The translations under genes were made by a program, and so were the position numbers. The notes under the pieces were generated by a model. The model was not told the origin of the DNA, searched no databases, and was given only the letters and a program-made list of their open reading frames with translations. A stretch of DNA of 64,000 nucleotides from Phaeobacter gallaeciensis DSM 26640 (GTDB taxonomy: Bacteria > Pseudomonadota > Alphaproteobacteria > Rhodobacterales > Rhodobacteraceae): assembly GCF_000511385.1 (NCBI RefSeq), contig NC_023138.1:191494-255493 (forward strand), written 5' to 3'. Positions 1-8,614 of this stretch are shown one piece after another. Numbering within the stretch: the first letter of the stretch is position 1; every line of letters begins with the position of its first letter.

Positions 1-1701
1 ACGCTGGTTGTCGGATCACCTTATGGCGGAGGCACGGAAGGTTCTGCGCTGGTCTATCTGGACGGGGTGACCAAGGGCACGGCCTCTGTGCGCATCGCCC
101 ATGAGAGCATTCTGGCCGCGGCCCTACAGGTGGCACGCGAAAAAATGGGCGGTATCTCAAGCGGGCCACCAGCTTATCCCGACAGGTCTTACGAAGAAGA
201 TCTGACCTGGGATGATCTGGTGTCCCAGGGGATCGCCGCCCGCAAGATTATTTCCAACGCCGAGATTGACGCCGCTTTTGCCGATACGCTTTGGGAAGAT
301 GACGACCCGGAGGCCAAAGACGCGCCTGATGAGCCCTATCTGGACCTCTGGATTGTCGATATTGGTGCCCCTTCCATCGCGCGGGCGGTCCTGAGCAAAA
401 GCAGCTATGCAGAGCTTCAGGATTTTCTGGAAATCTCTGACACGGACGAACCTGTCCTTCTGATTGAGACCGGGCGGCATGGGTTAGTGACCGAAAATTT
501 TGTGCGCAACACTGCGCCCAATCTGATCAGTGCGGAACAGGGCGGGTTTCCCATCGCTTTTCGGGATAGCGACATCTACATTGAATTGAACGATACCTTG
601 CCAGAAACCCTGCATAGTGGTGCTGCCCTGATCCTGAGAACGGACCGCCGCCTTGGGTTTGATCCTACTGCGGAGTGGACGCTGAAGATTGACGCCTTGC
701 GGGCCCATGGATCGTTCCAGCCCGAGATCGGCTCAATCACGGTTGAGACCACCCATGTCACGCCAGAGCGGTTTTATGCCCGCCCCGAGGTGATCAAACC
801 CACGCCGCCCTGGGTGGATGCCATACGCAACCGTGCCACTGATCTGATCATCCTTGGTGGTTTCCTGTTGGCGCTGACGGCTTGGTTGCTGTTTGGCATG
901 AACCGTCTGGCCGGGCATCGGTTTTTCGCCTCCGTCAGGCTGAGCATTCTGGCCTTTGTCACGGTTTTTATCGGCTGGTGGGGCCAGGGGCAGCTTTCCA
1001 TTGCGACACCTTTGGCGGTGGCCCGCGCGGCGTTGGAAGGGGGCAGCTATGCTTTCCTGCTTTATGACCCCTTCTCGCTGGTGATCTGGGGCGTTACGCT
1101 TCTGGGCTTTGTGCTGTGGGGGCGGGGGATGTTCTGCGGCTGGCTGTGTCCCTTTGGCGCCTTGCAGGAGTTTGCCCACCACCTGGGTCGAATGCTGCGC
1201 CTGCCGCAGATCGAGCCCAGCGAGCTTTGGCATACGCGCCTTATATGGCTGAAGTATCTGGTCCTGGCGGGACTGATAATATTGCTTTTCCGAGCACCCG
1301 CAGCGCTAGACAAGGCGATCGAGGTGGAACCTTTCAAGACCGCGATCACAACCTTTTTTATCCGCGAATGGTATTACGTCGCCTATGCGATTGGAGTGTT
1401 GCTGCTGTCGATGGTCCTGTTCAAGGGATTCTGCCGCTATGTCTGCCCACTTGGCGCAGTTATGGCTATCGGTGGTCTATTGCGGGGGCGGGATTGGATT
1501 GCGCGGCGGGCTGAGTGTGGTTCCCCCTGTCAACTGTGCAGGGTGAAATGCAACTATGGTGCGATCAAGAAGACGGGGAAAATCCAGTATTCGGAGTGTT
1601 TCCAATGTCTGGATTGCGTGACCATCCATGATGATGAAAAACGCTGTGTTCCCCTGATCCTGGCCGCAAAGTGCCGCAAGCTGGAGGTCCCGGCAGAATG
1701 A
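1..1701 (+). CDS. NosR-like FMN-binding/4Fe-4S membrane protein, 5' partial
   Basis: The reading frame is open from base 1, so the N-terminus lies outside the window; 566 residues are visible. The visible part has a periplasmic-type region, then several membrane segments (from about nt 840 to 1480), two CxxxCP motifs (CGWLCPFGA near nt 1135 and CRYVCPLGA near nt 1432) and a C-terminal ferredoxin-like region starting CGSPCQLCRVKC with a second cluster ECFQCLDC. This matches the NosR/NirI family, which carries electrons across the membrane via covalent FMN and Fe-S clusters to periplasmic reductases such as NosZ. The next gene is an ApbE/NosX flavin transferase, overlapping by 4 bp, which fits flavinylation of this protein. 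No nosZDFYL follows, so the electron acceptor is unknown; a role with the nearby quinoprotein or CO oxidation genes is possible but is only inference. Confidence 0.85.
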   Translation, partial: TLVVGSPYGGGTEGSALVYLDGVTKGTASVRIAHESILAAALQVAREKMGGISSGPPAYPDRSYEEDLTWDDLVSQGIAARKIISNAEIDAAFADTLWEDDDPEAKDAPDEPYLDLWIVDIGAPSIARAVLSKSSYAELQDFLEISDTDEPVLLIETGRHGLVTENFVRNTAPNLISAEQGGFPIAFRDSDIYIELNDTLPETLHSGAALILRTDRRLGFDPTAEWTLKIDALRAHGSFQPEIGSITVETTHVTPERFYARPEVIKPTPPWVDAIRNRATDLIILGGFLLALTAWLLFGMNRLAGHRFFASVRLSILAFVTVFIGWWGQGQLSIATPLAVARAALEGGSYAFLLYDPFSLVIWGVTLLGFVLWGRGMFCGWLCPFGALQEFAHHLGRMLRLPQIEPSELWHTRLIWLKYLVLAGLIILLFRAPAALDKAIEVEPFKTAITTFFIREWYYVAYAIGVLLLSMVLFKGFCRYVCPLGAVMAIGGLLRGRDWIARRAECGSPCQLCRVKCNYGAIKKTGKIQYSECFQCLDCVTIHDDEKRCVPLILAAKCRKLEVPAE

Positions 1702-2570
1702 TCCTGAACCGCCGTCGTTTCCTTACCATTGCTGCGGCCTTTGCAGCCACACCTGCAGTGGCCAAACCACACCATTGGCAGGGACGGGCCTTTGGGGCAG
1801 ATGTAGCCATTACCCTGTCAGGTCCATCCGACGTCACGAAGCGGACATTGCACACTGCACAAAACCTCATCGCGCAGATGGAACGCCGCTTTTCGCTTTT
1901 TCAGACTGACTCCGAACTGGTCCGCCTGAACACCGGAGGGTCAATTGTGCCCTCTGCGGCGCTGCTGCACTTGATGCAATTGGCGGACGCGGCACATCAG
2001 ATCACGCAGGGGCTATTTGATCCAACGGTGCAACCTTTGTGGAGGGCACTTGCTGAAGGACGTCGTACCGATCACAGCCTTGCTCTGGTTGATTGGACAC
2101 AGGTCAGCTTTGCCAAGGAGTTGGTTCAGCTGGGGCAGGGACAGGCGCTGACGTTTAATGGCATTGCGCAGGGCTATGCCACGGATGTGATTAGCGACTT
2201 TCTGGCGGAACAGGGTTTCAACGCAGCCCTTGTGAATATTGGCGAGTTCCGTGCCTCTGCCGGAGATTGGCGGCTGGGGATTGCGGACCCGTTTCATGGC
2301 TTGCTTGCAACCCGCCGCCTCAGCAAAGGGGCCGTTGCCACGTCAAGCCCAATGGCCACACCGCTTGGGAGCAAGGGGCACATTCTGCACCCCAGGCAGC
2401 ATCCGCACTGGTCTACGGTTTCGGTGGAGGCAGACAGCGCGGCGATGGCTGACGCCCTGTCCACAGGTCTGGTGCTGGCCGATCTTGAACTGGTTCGACA
2501 GGTCCGTCACACTCCCGGAATACATCGGATCACGCTGATTAGTGAGGCGGGCGATCTCACCACGCTATAG
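1698..2570 (+). CDS. FAD:protein FMN transferase (ApbE/NosX family)
   Basis: The product is 290 residues. I chose the ATG at 1698 because GGAGG lies about 10 bases upstream and it overlaps the NosR stop as ATGA; an in-frame start at 1671 is less likely. The N-terminus MILNRRRF followed by a hydrophobic alanine-rich stretch looks like a Tat-type signal, so the protein is probably periplasmic. ApbE-family marks are GLFDPTVQPLWRAL, the IAQGYATD segment and the late VATSSP motif before GHILHP. ApbE/NosX enzymes attach FMN covalently to Thr of NosR- or RnfG-type proteins using FAD. Pairing with the upstream NosR-like gene makes that protein the obvious substrate. Confidence 0.88.
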   Translation: MILNRRRFLTIAAAFAATPAVAKPHHWQGRAFGADVAITLSGPSDVTKRTLHTAQNLIAQMERRFSLFQTDSELVRLNTGGSIVPSAALLHLMQLADAAHQITQGLFDPTVQPLWRALAEGRRTDHSLALVDWTQVSFAKELVQLGQGQALTFNGIAQGYATDVISDFLAEQGFNAALVNIGEFRASAGDWRLGIADPFHGLLATRRLSKGAVATSSPMATPLGSKGHILHPRQHPHWSTVSVEADSAAMADALSTGLVLADLELVRQVRHTPGIHRITLISEAGDLTTL

Positions 2571-2603
2571 GTGTTTTGGTTATTCAACTGCGTGCGGCGT
2601 GAT

Positions 2604-2617
2604 TTGATCAAGGTCAC
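2604..2617. promoter_or_regulatory. FNR/DNR-like box
   Basis: The sequence TTGAT-CAAG-GTCAC matches the FNR/DNR pattern TTGAT-N4-RTCAA at all but the last base. It lies just after the nosX-like gene and no recognisable gene starts downstream on the plus strand, so function is uncertain. Confidence 0.3.
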
Positions 2618-2874
2618 AGCCCCACTGCGCTGCACCAGCAATCCAAGAATGGCGACATAGCGCGCGTCAACTCAAGGGTGAAGTCACCGCGTCAGGCAAT
2701 GCATTGATCCGCCACCAACTCAAATGCATCTGGAGCAAGAGGAGCGTAACATATGCCCTTTGGTAAGAGCGTCTGATGGCAGTTCAAAATCCTGTTGATC
2801 TGTTCCGCTCAAAAAGGATGATAGTGCGCCGTGATATCCTGATTTTTGAACAGCAACCACCCATTGGTATCATG

Positions 2875-2901
2875 AAAAAAGGGGCGGAAAAAATCCGCCC
2901 C
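2875..2901 (-). terminator. Rho-independent terminator of the coxSLM operon
   Basis: Read on the minus strand, GGGGCGGA pairs with TCCGCCCC (arms 2894-2901 and 2881-2888) and is followed by a run of T (2875-2880). It lies 25 bp past the coxM stop codon. Confidence 0.9.
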
Positions 2902-2925
2902 TGAGTCAGTTCTTTGGAGTATGCC

Positions 2926-3708
2926 TTAGCGCGCTGCCGCCACCGCGCGGGCCGTCATGACCTGCACCAGATGGGCCCGGTATTCGGCTGAGCCATGCAA
3001 ATCTGCGATCATATCATCCGCAGACATCGACAGCCCTTCAACAGCATCGGCTGAGAAATTGCCTGACAGGGCTTCCTCAGCAGCGGTCCAGCGGAACACA
3101 CCGTTGTTGGAGGCACCCGTGACAGCAACCCGCACATCGCTGTCGAATTTCGCGACATACACCCCAACCAGTGCAAAGCGTGAGGCGGGCTGGACGAACT
3201 TCTGATAGTTCGCGGCCTCAGGGATCGGGAATTTCACCGCAGTGACGATTTCCCCTTCCTCAAGCGCTGTGTCAAACAGGCCCTGGAAGTAGTTATCAGC
3301 CGCAATCTCGCGGGTGTTGGTCACGATCGTCGCCCCCGACGCCAGTGCGGCGGCAGGGTAACAGGCGGAGGGGTCGTTGTTGGCAAGGCTGCCGCCAATG
3401 GTACCGCGGCTGCGTACTGCCGGGTCGCCGATGTTGGCGGCCAGTGCCGACAGCGCCGGATAAGATCCATCTGCCGCAACCGCACCATGGGTCGTTGCCC
3501 CACCAATGCGCAGATCACGCCCTACAAGGGAAATGCCCTGCATTTCGGCCACGCCCGACAGCGAAACCAGTGTGCTAGGGCTAGCAAGACGCTGTTTAAG
3601 CGTCGGGATGAGGGTTTGCCCGCCCCCCAGCGCCTGCGCGTCCTCCAAACCAAGGGCTGCAACTGCATCAGCAACGGAGCCCGGCTTTTCGATATCGAAA
3701 TTATACAT
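2926..3708 (-). CDS. coxM: CO-dehydrogenase-type FAD-binding medium subunit
   Basis: The product is 260 residues. The ATG at 3708 has AAGGAG upstream and lies 10 bp after the coxL stop, so I prefer it to the upstream in-frame extension to 3795. FAD-binding motifs of the CoxM/XDH medium subunit are visible: LGGGQTLIPTLKQRL near residue 27, GGATTHGA, and TIGGSLANNDPSACYP. In the heterotrimer this subunit passes electrons from the Fe-S subunit to FAD and on to the respiratory chain. It is the last gene of a coxS-coxL-coxM operon followed by a terminator. The S-L-M order is the one typical of form II (BMS-type) enzymes. Confidence 0.9.
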   Translation of the reverse strand: MYNFDIEKPGSVADAVAALGLEDAQALGGGQTLIPTLKQRLASPSTLVSLSGVAEMQGISLVGRDLRIGGATTHGAVAADGSYPALSALAANIGDPAVRSRGTIGGSLANNDPSACYPAAALASGATIVTNTREIAADNYFQGLFDTALEEGEIVTAVKFPIPEAANYQKFVQPASRFALVGVYVAKFDSDVRVAVTGASNNGVFRWTAAEEALSGNFSADAVEGLSMSADDMIADLHGSAEYRAHLVQVMTARAVAAAR

Positions 3709-3718
3709 GTCGCTCTCC

Positions 3719-6091
3719 TTACTTGCTTGCCTGCATTGCCTGCCAGACCCGTCCAGGTGACACAGGCATGTCGATGTCAGTAATATTGTGACCACCCGAT
3801 TGCAGGGCGTCGATCACAGCGTTCACCACCGTCGGCGGTGAGCCGATGGCCCCGGCTTCGCCGCAGCCTTTCACGCCCAGAGGGTTGTGCGTGCAAGGCG
3901 TGCCTTGGGAATGATCCACCGCATAGAACGGCACATCATCCGCGCGCGGCATGCAGTAATCCATGTAAGATGCGCTCAACAACTGGCCATCCGCGTCATA
4001 GGTGGTGTTCTCCACCAATGCCTGACCAATGCCCTGTGCCAGACCGCCATGGACCTGACCTGTGACGATCATTGGGTTGATGACATTGCCAAAATCATCC
4101 ACCGCTGTCATCCGGTCCACGCGCACCTTGCCCGTCGCGGGATCCACCTCGACTTCACAGCAATAGGCACCCGAAGGGTAGGTAAAATTGGCCGGATCGT
4201 AAAAGGCAGTTTCCTCCAAGCCCGGCTCAAGATCCTCAAGCGGGAAGTCGTGCGGGATATAAGCCTTGAGCGCCACCTCGCCAAAGGTCACGGATTTATC
4301 CGTGCCGGAGACGGAGAACACGCCGTCCTTCAGCTCGATGTCGGTGTCAGAAGCCTCCAACATGTGACCGGCGATTTTCTTGGCCTTGTTGATGATCTTC
4401 TCCGTCGCGCGCACAACAGCAGAGCCACAGACCGCCAACGAACGGGATCCATAGGTGCCCATGCCGAAGGGGATTTTCGACGTATCACCATGCACGATAT
4501 CCACGCTGGCCGCATCAATGCCGAGCATCTCTGCCACCACCTGGGGGAAGGCGGTTTCATGGCCCTGCCCATGGCTGTGAGCGCCGACCATCACGCTGAG
4601 GTTGCCGGTGGCATTCACCCGAACCGTAGCCGCATCATAAAGTCCTACGCGAGAGCCAAGCACCCCCACAAGGTTCGACGGCGCGATGCCGCAGGCTTCG
4701 ATATAGGCGTTCACACCAAAGCCGCGCAGCAGACCCTTGGCTTCGCTTTCGGCCCGACGTGCGGCAAAACCGGCCATGTCGGAGACATCAACCATCTTGT
4801 CCATCAGCGCGTCATAATTGCCCGAGTCATATTCCAGTCCAGCGGCAGAGGCGAAGGGATATTGATCCGGCTTAACGAAGTTCTTGCGGCGCAGCTCTAT
4901 CGGGTCCATGCCCAGTTCGCGTGCGGCTTTGTCGATCACCCGCTCAATAGAATAGGTCGCCTCCGGCCGGCCCGCGCCGCGATAGGCGTCAACGGGTGCG
5001 GTATTGGTAAACACCGCTTTGACGTTCACATAGACCAGCGGCACGGTGTAATTGCCAGCAATCAAAGTGCCGTGCAGAAAGGTCGGTGTCGCGGTCGAGA
5101 AATTCGACAGATAGGCTCCCACATTCGCCTTGGTATCGGTGCGGAACGCCAGGAACTTGCCCTCGGCGTCCAGCGCCAGTTCGATTTTGGTCACATGGTC
5201 ACGGCCATGAGCATCCGTCAGGAATGCCTCCGTCCGGTCTGCGGTCCATTTGACCGGGCGGTTCAACCGCTTGGCCGCGGCCAACACCAGCGCCTCTTCG
5301 CCGTAGTGATAGATCTTAGAGCCGAAGCCGCCGCCCACATCCGGGGCAATCACGGTCAGCATGTTCTCTGGAATGCCCAGCACAAAAGCCGAGATCAAGA
5401 GCCGCGTCAGATGCGGGTTCTGCGAGGTCGTGTGGAGCGTGTATTCGCCCGTGCTGGCCTTGTAACTACCAATGGAACAACGCGGCTCCATCGCATTGGG
5501 AACCAGACGGTTGTTGACTAGCTCCAGCGTGGTGACGTGATGGGCGTTCTTGATCGCCTCATCGGTGACGGCGCGGTTGTCTTCGATCCAGCCCCAGTCG
5601 AAACATTGGTTGGTGCCGATTTCGTCATGCACGAAGTTGCTACCGGACAGGGCCTCGCCCATGTCGACCACAGCGGGCAGTTCCTCGATATCGGCCTCAA
5701 TAGCTTCAACCGCGTCTTTGGCCTGTTCAACCGTTTCTGCAATCACGGCGGCATAGGCATCGCCTACATGACGTACCTTGCCATGGGCCAGGACCGGGCG
5801 CTTAGGTTCCTTCATCGGTTCGCCATCGCGACTGTTGATCAGCCAGCCTGCCGGGTTACCTCCGACCTCAACAAAATCCTCACCGGTGAAGACCGCCAAC
5901 ACGCCGGGCATCGCTTCGGCGGCAGAGGTGTCGATGCTGTTGATCTTGCCGTGGGCCAAGGTTGAGCGGGCGAAAACCGCGCAGGCCTGTTTGGCGATCT
6001 GGATGTCATCAGTGTATTCGCCGGTTCCGGTCAGAAAGCGAACATCTTCGCGGCGCAGGGTCGAAGCGCCAATTCCACTGTCTTTGGGCAT
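3719..6091 (-). CDS. coxL: form II CO-dehydrogenase-like molybdopterin large subunit
   Basis: The product is 790 residues, full length for the xanthine oxidase/aldehyde oxidase/CoxL large-subunit family. GGAGG precedes the start, 11 bp after coxS. The active-site loop reads AYRGAGR (residues about 369-375). This is the form II signature, not the AYXCSFR of form I enzymes proven to oxidise CO with a Mo-S-Cu centre. The GGGFGSK motif for the cofactor region and the late GVKGCGEAGAIGSPP motif with its conserved Glu are also present. Form II enzymes are common in roseobacters; whether they oxidise CO physiologically is disputed, and the real substrate could be another aldehyde or heterocycle. A molybdate transporter lies at 39054-41680. 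Confidence 0.9.
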   Translation of the reverse strand: MPKDSGIGASTLRREDVRFLTGTGEYTDDIQIAKQACAVFARSTLAHGKINSIDTSAAEAMPGVLAVFTGEDFVEVGGNPAGWLINSRDGEPMKEPKRPVLAHGKVRHVGDAYAAVIAETVEQAKDAVEAIEADIEELPAVVDMGEALSGSNFVHDEIGTNQCFDWGWIEDNRAVTDEAIKNAHHVTTLELVNNRLVPNAMEPRCSIGSYKASTGEYTLHTTSQNPHLTRLLISAFVLGIPENMLTVIAPDVGGGFGSKIYHYGEEALVLAAAKRLNRPVKWTADRTEAFLTDAHGRDHVTKIELALDAEGKFLAFRTDTKANVGAYLSNFSTATPTFLHGTLIAGNYTVPLVYVNVKAVFTNTAPVDAYRGAGRPEATYSIERVIDKAARELGMDPIELRRKNFVKPDQYPFASAAGLEYDSGNYDALMDKMVDVSDMAGFAARRAESEAKGLLRGFGVNAYIEACGIAPSNLVGVLGSRVGLYDAATVRVNATGNLSVMVGAHSHGQGHETAFPQVVAEMLGIDAASVDIVHGDTSKIPFGMGTYGSRSLAVCGSAVVRATEKIINKAKKIAGHMLEASDTDIELKDGVFSVSGTDKSVTFGEVALKAYIPHDFPLEDLEPGLEETAFYDPANFTYPSGAYCCEVEVDPATGKVRVDRMTAVDDFGNVINPMIVTGQVHGGLAQGIGQALVENTTYDADGQLLSASYMDYCMPRADDVPFYAVDHSQGTPCTHNPLGVKGCGEAGAIGSPPTVVNAVIDALQSGGHNITDIDMPVSPGRVWQAMQASK

Positions 6092-6102
6092 ATGGTTCCC
6101 TC

Positions 6103-6588
6103 CTATTCCGCAGCGATGGTGGAAACGTCCTGCCCGGACGCAGCCATGATCGCTTTGACGATGTTGTGATATCCCGTGCAGCGGCAGATGTTACCTTCGA
6201 GGTAATCACGCACCTCTTGCTCGGTCGGCTTTGGGTTGTCCTTGAGCAGAGCTGCGGCCGACATCACCATGCCGGGGGTGCAGAACCCGCATTGTAGGCC
6301 ATGATGATCCTGAAACGCCTGCTGAATGACATTCAGAGATCCATCCGCATTGGCCTGACCTTCAATGGTCTCCACCGTGGCACCGGCGGCTTCGGCGGCG
6401 AACATCGTGCAGGATTTGACCGCCTGGCCATTTACATGCACCACGCAGGCCCCACATTGCGACGTATCGCAGCCGATGTGGGTGCCTGTCAGACCCTGCC
6501 CCTCGCGGAGAAACGACGACAGCAGTGTGCGCCCTTCCGCAGCGCCGGTCACGGTCTTACCGTTCACGGTCATGGTTACATTTGTCAT
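6103..6588 (-). CDS. coxS: CO-dehydrogenase-type [2Fe-2S] small subunit
   Basis: The product is 161 residues. The start has GGAGGA upstream. Both [2Fe-2S] motifs are complete: the plant-ferredoxin-like C-D-T-S-Q-C-G-A-C in the N-terminal half and, in the helical half, CGFCTPG and CRCTGY. It relays electrons from the molybdenum centre in CoxL to FAD in CoxM. It is the first gene of the minus-strand coxS-L-M operon; 275 bp upstream are free of genes and must hold the promoter. Confidence 0.92.
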   Translation of the reverse strand: MTNVTMTVNGKTVTGAAEGRTLLSSFLREGQGLTGTHIGCDTSQCGACVVHVNGQAVKSCTMFAAEAAGATVETIEGQANADGSLNVIQQAFQDHHGLQCGFCTPGMVMSAAALLKDNPKPTEQEVRDYLEGNICRCTGYHNIVKAIMAASGQDVSTIAAE

Positions 6589-6863
6589 TCTGTCCTCCCG
6601 CTGAATATTAGAAAATGGCTAGATCCCTGCGCCGCGCTCCTGAGCGTGCAATAGTTTGAGGTCTCTCTGAGCACGCGCATATAGGATCTTCGTCATTGTG
6701 GCGGTCGGCCTGTCCGTCTGAGAGAAATTCAGCGAACATCCCGACAGCCGGGCATCGGTTCTGAGCCCAAGACTAAGGCGGGTGGTGCATCCGCACTATT
6801 GTACCAAGTGTGTACGACTAAAGTTCTATATGCTGGGTAGAGCAGGGCAATTGGCCGCCAATG

Positions 6864-7766
6864 TCACCGCTCTGGCGCGGCATGAGACAGGCCATATTGC
6901 GCGTAAATCTCCGCAATACGGCCGTCCTGAAGGGCGGCATAGATCGCATCATCCACCGCATAGGACAGCGGGCGATAACGGAAGTTGACAGCCACCCCCA
7001 GCGTCCATTGACTGACCGCAAAGCCCGCTAGTGGCGGCTGGTGCACGGCTGTGTTCTCGGTCAGCCCGAATTCAAGCTCTGCCAATGGCCCCATCACTGC
7101 CTTGACCGCACCGCTGTCAAGCGCGGCCATGGCCTCCCCCGTTGTAAGGTGGCGACGGATATTGCCCCGCAACTGCCCGCCAACAAAGCCCGACAGATAG
7201 AAATCAGAGATGGAATCGTTTTCGACACCCACCAGATCAAAGCGGAAATAGGCAGGCACCGGTTTTTCGTCCGGATAGGCAGACTTATTATAAGCTATGG
7301 CAATGCTTTCGCCTGCGTATTGGCCGGTAAACACCACCTGTTCAACCCGGCACTTGAAGGCACTGTCATAGGGAATGCGCATCATCACATTGGCGACGCG
7401 CCCGCCAATCAGCGCGCCCTTCCAGATGTTGTTGCGCAGATCCGCATCGAGGTTTTCACCCGCCGTGACGAAATTAAAGCGGGCCTCCACCCCCAGATCG
7501 TCGGCGATAATCCGGGCAATTTCGATATCAACCCCTTTGGCGGTTCCGCCTTCCTCCCAGGAATAGGGCGGATAGTTCTCATAGACTGCAAACAGCATGT
7601 GTCCTTGCTCGATCAATTGGTCGAGCTCTTTGCCAACAATGTCGCGGCCCACGTTTTGTGGTTTGGCTTGCGGCACATGATCAGCACAAGGATCAGCAGC
7701 CTGGGCCTGCCCACAAATGAGCAGACCCAGAAGCACGAGAGAAAAAAGGCGTGTGATTGGCTTCAT
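6864..7766 (-). CDS. xoxJ: XoxJ/MoxJ-like quinoprotein-associated periplasmic binding protein
   Basis: The product is 300 residues with a clear signal peptide (MKPITRLFSLVLLGLLICG then AQA-A). The fold is that of an extracellular solute-binding protein family 3: ENYPPYSWEEGG, then VDIEIARIIADDLGVEARF. Proteins of this subfamily are encoded beside methanol dehydrogenases (MxaJ/XoxJ) and are thought to help maturation or activation of the quinoprotein rather than import a solute. It follows the cytochrome gene by 4 bp in a two-gene minus-strand operon. The matching XoxF is at 15639-17414. Confidence 0.8.
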   Translation of the reverse strand: MKPITRLFSLVLLGLLICGQAQAADPCADHVPQAKPQNVGRDIVGKELDQLIEQGHMLFAVYENYPPYSWEEGGTAKGVDIEIARIIADDLGVEARFNFVTAGENLDADLRNNIWKGALIGGRVANVMMRIPYDSAFKCRVEQVVFTGQYAGESIAIAYNKSAYPDEKPVPAYFRFDLVGVENDSISDFYLSGFVGGQLRGNIRRHLTTGEAMAALDSGAVKAVMGPLAELEFGLTENTAVHQPPLAGFAVSQWTLGVAVNFRYRPLSYAVDDAIYAALQDGRIAEIYAQYGLSHAAPER

Positions 7767-7770
7767 ACAG

Positions 7771-8469
7771 TCAGTTTGCAGCCGAAAGGCCGATGGTCAA
7801 CGCCTCTTGTGCAGCTTTGTAGCCTTCGGGTGTGCCATCAATCAACCTGGCCGCGCGGAAAGCCACGCTATCCGCCACCGGAGCGCCAGAGGCGGTTTCA
7901 ACCTGCCCTGAGATTTCATTCAGACGGTTAATCAGTGCGCCACCGTCTGTGCCATTGCCATCCGTTGCGTAGCCTGCGATCTGATCACGGAGCGCTTTCA
8001 GCTCGTCAGCGTAGTCATCCAGTGCACCTTCGTCGGGGCGGGCTTCGATATAGGTGCGGATGGCCCAAGCGGCTTCCTGACCCAATAGTTCCCCAAAGGC
8101 AGGCATCTTGGTGGTGCCATTTTGCGTGTAGCCCACGCGGAAGCGTTCGACATACCATTCATCGCCGTATTCTTCAGCCTCTAGGAAGCGCAGGTCAGGA
8201 GCCAGACCACCGGAAACAACCTCAAGCCCATGGCAGCGGGCACAGTTCTGATTGTAGCCAGAAGCGCCGATTTCGATGGCGCGCAGCCAAGTCTCTTCAC
8301 CAACCTTGTCAGCGCGATAGGGATTTTCGCTCAACCATTCCTCGCCCATTTCAGGCAGCCCGGTGGTGTCAACCGCCTGCGGAGCCACGTCACCATGGGC
8401 CAGAACCAAGGTTGCCATACTTGCGATGGCTGCTCCCAGTGCGAGTGACTTCGCTGTAGACTTCGTCAT
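7771..8469 (-). CDS. xoxG: periplasmic c-type cytochrome, XoxG/PedF-like
   Basis: The product is 232 residues, with a signal peptide ending near LAHGDV. GGAGAGG precedes the start. There is one heme site CARCH (near residue 77) and a likely axial methionine in TKMPAF. This resembles the cytochromes c-550 that accept electrons from PQQ alcohol dehydrogenases. The C-terminal 90 residues beyond the cytochrome core are helical and of unknown role. It is the first gene of an operon with the XoxJ-like gene and is divergent from the Ped-type ABC operon. Role as XoxF electron acceptor is inferred from context. Confidence 0.82.
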   Translation of the reverse strand: MTKSTAKSLALGAAIASMATLVLAHGDVAPQAVDTTGLPEMGEEWLSENPYRADKVGEETWLRAIEIGASGYNQNCARCHGLEVVSGGLAPDLRFLEAEEYGDEWYVERFRVGYTQNGTTKMPAFGELLGQEAAWAIRTYIEARPDEGALDDYADELKALRDQIAGYATDGNGTDGGALINRLNEISGQVETASGAPVADSVAFRAARLIDGTPEGYKAAQEALTIGLSAAN

Positions 8470-8614
8470 GTCGCCTCTCCTCTCAGATGTGGTTTGTTAA
8501 ATCACTCCCTAAGGCACGGAATAATGATGTGGTATTGGACTTTGGTTCTGTTTCTGCCCGACCTAGACCATCGTCGTACTTCCTCTTTACCTGGGCTTGG
8601 CTAGTCTTTGCTTC

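Larger units (their letters stand above)
2571..2925. other. intergenic region after nosX-like gene
   Basis: This 355-bp stretch holds no convincing gene. It contains an FNR/DNR-like box at 2604-2617, a seven-codon ORF at about 2753 preceded by AGAGGAG (probably a chance occurrence or a gene remnant), and the coxM terminator near its right end. Confidence 0.5.

Noticed and set aside
2753..2776. Seven-codon ORF with a good ribosome-binding site after nosX
   Set aside because: Too short to support as a gene; may be chance or a relic.
3887..5521. 544-codon open frame antisense to coxL
   Set aside because: It runs wholly opposite coxL, whose motifs and length are complete; the translation has no recognisable domain and is His/Arg-rich, as expected of a shadow frame in GC-rich DNA.
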